Positions 33,231 to 35,831 of a stretch of 35,831 nucleotides of DNA are shown in pieces. Under the pieces are notes generated by a model. It was not told the origin of the DNA and ran no database searches. It worked only from the letters and a program-made list of their open reading frames with translations. The stretch is from the NCBI GenBank assembly GCA_964581605.1, contig CAZOPF010000058.1, positions 1 through 35,831 of the forward strand, written 5' to 3'. Position 1 is the first letter of the stretch, and every line of letters begins with the position of its first letter. This DNA is from CAADGU01 sp964581605 (lineage in GTDB: Bacteria > Chloroflexota > Anaerolineae > Promineifilales > Promineifilaceae). The position numbers and the translations under genes were made by a program.

Positions 33231-33263
33231 AGACATCCGATTTCTCAAAGAAATCGGACGTCT
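33231..33263 (-). terminator. Stem-loop terminator after the exchanger gene
   Basis: AGACATCCGATTTCT (33231-33245) pairs with AGAAATCGGACGTCT (33249-33263) with one G-T wobble when read on the minus strand. It lies 5 nt past the stop at 33269. It is nearly the same stem as the one at 125-157. It also lies only 6 nt past the GNAT stop, so it may serve both convergent genes. Confidence 0.7.
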
Positions 33264-33268
33264 TATGG

Positions 33269-34351
33269 TCACAAATAGAAAAAGCCCACGCCCAAAATCA
33301 CATATACCGTCAGCAACATAGCCCCTTCCAGCCAGTTGCTCTCCCCATCCAGCGACACCAGCGCGGCCACAAAGGCGGCCGCGACCATCGCCGCCACCTC
33401 AAACTGGTTAAACTCCAACGGCATGGGGTGGCCCACCAGCAGGCTGATGAAAACCAGGAGGGGCGCCACAAACAGGGCAATTTGCAGGCTGGAACCAATG
33501 GCAATGCTCAGGCTCAAATCCATCTTGTTTTTGATGGCCACCTGCACCGCCACCAGATGTTCGGCCACATTGCCCACCAGCGGAATGAGGATGATGCCCA
33601 GGAAAAATTCACTCAGCCCCAGCTCCTCCGTCACTGGCTCTACTGCGCCCACCAAAACTTCGCTCAGATAGACGATCAAGGCGACGGCGATGACCAGGAT
33701 GATGAGCGCGTGTCGCATACTCCACCCTTCAGGGGCGTGGGCTTCGCGGGTCAGGGGGTCGGCTTCTTCGGTGTGGGCGGTGAAGGAGTAGAGGATGGAA
33801 AGGGCGTACATGATCAGCATGGCTACGGCTGCACCAATGCTCAACCCTTCCACCGCCCGGAAATCAGGCTCAAGCGACCAGTTGAACAGAGAAGGGATGC
33901 CAATGGACACCACGGCCAGGATGAGCATGGTGGCGTCTATGTTGGCGCTACGGCGATTGAACCGTTGTGGGCCGTTTTTCAGGCCGCCGGCCAGTAAGGA
34001 AGCTCCCAGAACGAGCAGGATATTGCCCAGGATGGAGCCCGTGATGGAGGCCAGTACCAGGCCAATCAGCCCGGCGCGCAGGGCGGAGAAGGAGATGATC
34101 AGTTCGGCGGCATTGCCCAGGGTGGCGTTGAGCAAGCCACCGGCGCGTTCACCTACTTTTTCGGCCAATGCTTCAGTGGCGTGGCCGATCATGCCGGCCA
34201 GGGGGATGATGCCGATGGCAGCCATCAGAAAAATAGCGATGGCATTGCCATGTGTGAGTTCCAGAATTACGGCAATGGGTATGCCGAGGGTGAGGAACAA
34301 GAGAACCGGCCCCAGGCCAACAGTGTGTTCGATGCGAGATAGAAAACTCAT
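33269..34351 (-). CDS. Calcium/proton exchanger (CaCA superfamily, CAX type)
   Basis: This 360-residue membrane protein has about 11 helices and two alpha-repeats. The first carries GLLNATLGNAAELIISF (about 92-108) and the second ILIPLVGNVAEHLVAVQVA (about 245-263), with the paired GNxxE ion-binding acidic residues of the CAX family. An acidic loop EEADPLTREAHAPEG separates the halves. It exports Ca2+ (or another divalent cation) against H+ at the cytoplasmic membrane. The start ATG 34351 has AGGAAGGG before it. Complete. Confidence 0.95.
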   Translation of the reverse strand: MSFLSRIEHTVGLGPVLLFLTLGIPIAVILELTHGNAIAIFLMAAIGIIPLAGMIGHATEALAEKVGERAGGLLNATLGNAAELIISFSALRAGLIGLVLASITGSILGNILLVLGASLLAGGLKNGPQRFNRRSANIDATMLILAVVSIGIPSLFNWSLEPDFRAVEGLSIGAAVAMLIMYALSILYSFTAHTEEADPLTREAHAPEGWSMRHALIILVIAVALIVYLSEVLVGAVEPVTEELGLSEFFLGIILIPLVGNVAEHLVAVQVAIKNKMDLSLSIAIGSSLQIALFVAPLLVFISLLVGHPMPLEFNQFEVAAMVAAAFVAALVSLDGESNWLEGAMLLTVYVILGVGFFYL

Positions 34352-34419
34352 TTTTCCCTTCCTGTGTGAATGAGGTATGGTGATGGGCGCTGATTATAAA
34401 CGGGGTGGGCGGTTTGGGA

Positions 34420-34455
34420 AAACGGCCGTCTGGCAAACGGCCGTCCGGCAAACAG
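34420..34455. repeat. Tandem octamer unit upstream of the exchanger
   Basis: GGCAAACGGCCGTCYGGCAAAC places two ACGGCCGT copies 15 bp apart (34423 and 34438) in near-direct repeat. It is a rare close pair of the dispersed octamer. Confidence 0.75.
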
Positions 34456-34539
34456 CCACGTGAATGATGCCTGACAAAGGGTTGCCGCTGCGGGCTAAGT
34501 GCGGTACACCTGCAATACTTTGCACATGAGGGTATGAAT

Positions 34540-35676
34540 ATGAAGTGGATGATTTACTGGTTGATGGCAGTCATGTGGTTGGCGGGGTGCAGCCGGGCAG
34601 AGGTTACGGCCGTGCCCCTGCCCGCTCCCACCCAAACGCCGGCCATTATTGTGGCAACCCCAACGCCCTTGCCAGAGACTGTGCTGGCCCCGTTGGATAT
34701 TGAAGAACAACTTGTCACCAATTTGTATGAGCGGGTGGGGCCATCGGTGGTGCATATCACGGCCCAGGTGGTAACGATGAACTTCTTTTTTGGCCCCATG
34801 CCCAGCGAAGGTACCGGTTCCGGTTTTGTCTATGACAAACAGGGGCACATCATTACCAATTATCATGTGATCGAGGGGGCGAGTAGTTTGGAAGTCAAGT
34901 TTTCTGATGAGGTCAGCGTACCGGCGCAGGTGGTGGGCGTGGACCCGCCCAATGATCTGGCAGTGATCAAAGTGGATTTGCCGCCGGAACAACTTAACCC
35001 GCTGGAATTAAACGAAGCGGCCGATTTGCGCGTGGGGATGCGAGCGGTGGCCATTGGTAATCCCTTTGGGCTGGATCGGACCTTAACGACGGGGGTGATC
35101 AGTGCATTGGGACGGCCGTTGGAAACCGAAAATAACACCACCATCTTTAACGTCATCCAGACCGACGCGGCCATCAATCCCGGCAATTCCGGCGGGCCGC
35201 TGCTGGATTCGCAGGGCAAGGTGATTGGCGTGAACACGGCGATTCGGGAAGGGGCGCAGGGGATCGGTTTTGCCGTGCCGGTGAGTACGGTGCAGAGGGT
35301 GATACCAGTGCTGATTGAACGAGGCGCATATCCCCATCCCTGGCTGGGTTTTCTGGGGTATGACATTTCGCCGGAACTGGCGAACGCGCTGCAACTGCCC
35401 GTGGAACGGGGCATTCTCATTGCCCAACTGTACCGGAACAGCCCGGCCGTCGCTGCCGGTATTCGCGGGGCGCAGCAAGAAGTCATTGTGGGCAATCGGC
35501 GCTTTCTGGTGGGTGGGGATGTGCTGACGGCCGTGAACGATACCCCCATCTCCGGTTGGATGCAGTTGTATGAATTTCTGGAACTCAACACCACCGCCGG
35601 GCAAACCATCACCCTGACGCTGGTGCGGCAAACGGAAGAAATCCGTGTAGAAGTAACGTTGGGTGTGCAGCCGTGA
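34540..35676 (+). CDS. HtrA/DegP-type (S1C) serine protease lipoprotein with PDZ domain
   Basis: This 378-residue protein has a lipoprotein signal MKWMIYWLMAVMWLAGC and a Pro/Thr-rich linker. The trypsin-like domain has His109 (ITNYHVIEG), Asp139 (PPNDLAVIKV) and Ser217 (NPGNSGGPLLD). One PDZ domain follows (about 265-375, GILIAQLYRNSPAVAAGIRG, GGDVLTAVNDTPI). It should be a surface-anchored quality-control protease that cuts misfolded exported proteins. GAGGG at 34528-34532 favours ATG 34540; ATG 34534 is only 1 nt past it. It is divergent from the exchanger gene. Confidence 0.95.
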   Translation: MKWMIYWLMAVMWLAGCSRAEVTAVPLPAPTQTPAIIVATPTPLPETVLAPLDIEEQLVTNLYERVGPSVVHITAQVVTMNFFFGPMPSEGTGSGFVYDKQGHIITNYHVIEGASSLEVKFSDEVSVPAQVVGVDPPNDLAVIKVDLPPEQLNPLELNEAADLRVGMRAVAIGNPFGLDRTLTTGVISALGRPLETENNTTIFNVIQTDAAINPGNSGGPLLDSQGKVIGVNTAIREGAQGIGFAVPVSTVQRVIPVLIERGAYPHPWLGFLGYDISPELANALQLPVERGILIAQLYRNSPAVAAGIRGAQQEVIVGNRRFLVGGDVLTAVNDTPISGWMQLYEFLELNTTAGQTITLTLVRQTEEIRVEVTLGVQP

Positions 35677-35784
35677 CCTGACAGGGTGACAGGGCGAAGG
35701 GGTGAGGGATTGTCCGGCAAAACGCTGGCTTTAGTTGCTTCTTAACTGGCGCAGACTACACTCCCGTCCGACAGAAGAGGTGAC

Positions 35785-35831
35785 GGGGTAACTGAGTAAC
35801 TGAGTAATTGGGTAATTGGGTAATTGGGTAA
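35785..35831. repeat. 8-bp-period tandem repeat at the window edge
   Basis: GTAACTGA twice, then GTAATTGG three times and on to the edge of the window. It is the same unit as in the repeat at 7660-7727. The spacer 35677-35784 shows no gene. Confidence 0.9.

Larger units (their letters stand above)
68..35534. repeat. Dispersed palindromic octamer ACGGCCGT, about 85 copies
   Basis: The 8-bp palindrome ACGGCCGT recurs from 68-75 to 35527-35534, at an average of one per roughly 420 bp. My hand count is about 85 copies; at about 57% GC the expectation is near one. Copies lie in intergenic DNA (68, 87, 721, 7117) and inside genes on both strands in different frames, for example read as Thr-Ala-Val or as Arg-Pro-Tyr. 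Near-variants such as GCGGCCGT and TCGGCCGT also occur but less often. The behaviour resembles the cyanobacterial HIP1 octamer. The count is manual and may be off by a few. Confidence 0.9.

Noticed and set aside
33221..33997. 258-codon plus-strand open frame
   Set aside because: It lies antisense to the Ca2+/H+ exchanger, is rich in His, Gln and Gly, and has no recognisable family.

Overview
The window looks like a scaffold from a Chloroflexota (Anaerolineae-type) genome, probably a metagenome assembly because it carries a run of exactly 100 N. The assignment is inferred from gene style: a secreted protease with a Pro/Thr repeat tail ending in a short hydrophobic tail, an EAD-like adaptor on a membrane anchor, DUF5996, a GT-C glycosyltransferase, a DUF5939 cyclase, and abundant small toxin-antitoxin and Uma2 genes. 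No rRNA, tRNA or CRISPR array was seen.

Layout. 1-2829: a small secreted protein, then a minus-strand moxR-DUF58 pair. 3083-7537: a patch of small defence/addiction-type genes, partly decayed. It holds an intact higBA with a readable promoter/operator, a C39-like peptidase with a small overlapping partner, a broken AbrB-Doc pair, a second HigA fragment, a membrane-anchored EAD-like protein with a 3' frameshift, and an AbrB-type antitoxin whose PIN toxin has lost its front part. 8038-18154: ABC permease, PCMT-like methyltransferase, subtilisin-like protease with the assembly gap, SDR oxidoreductase, DUF5996 protein and a Lon-family protease. 18170-22715: Uma2 protein, orphan antitoxin-like protein, RfbH-type dehydrase, a decayed fadJ-like gene, a 142-bp MITE-like element with 5-bp target duplication, a long inverted repeat and an intact thiolase. 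22928-27667: a tight plus-strand run of substrate-binding lipoprotein, sensor histidine kinase and GT39-like glycosyltransferase. 27675-35676: lipoprotein, SRPBCC-DUF5939-cyclase fusion, Cj0069-family protein, tandem DinB protein, GNAT acetyltransferase, Ca2+/H+ exchanger and an HtrA-type lipoprotein protease.

Two patterns cover the whole window. The palindrome ACGGCCGT occurs about 85 times by hand count, where base composition predicts about one; it lies in genes in several frames and between genes. Many gene borders also carry short tandem repeats of 7 bp (sometimes 8 bp) whose unit differs from site to site, and which often face each other as hairpins. Together these resemble the HIP1 octamer and STRR heptamer repeats of cyanobacteria. 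They are the most unusual feature here, along with the MITE-like element and the decaying toxin-antitoxin patch.
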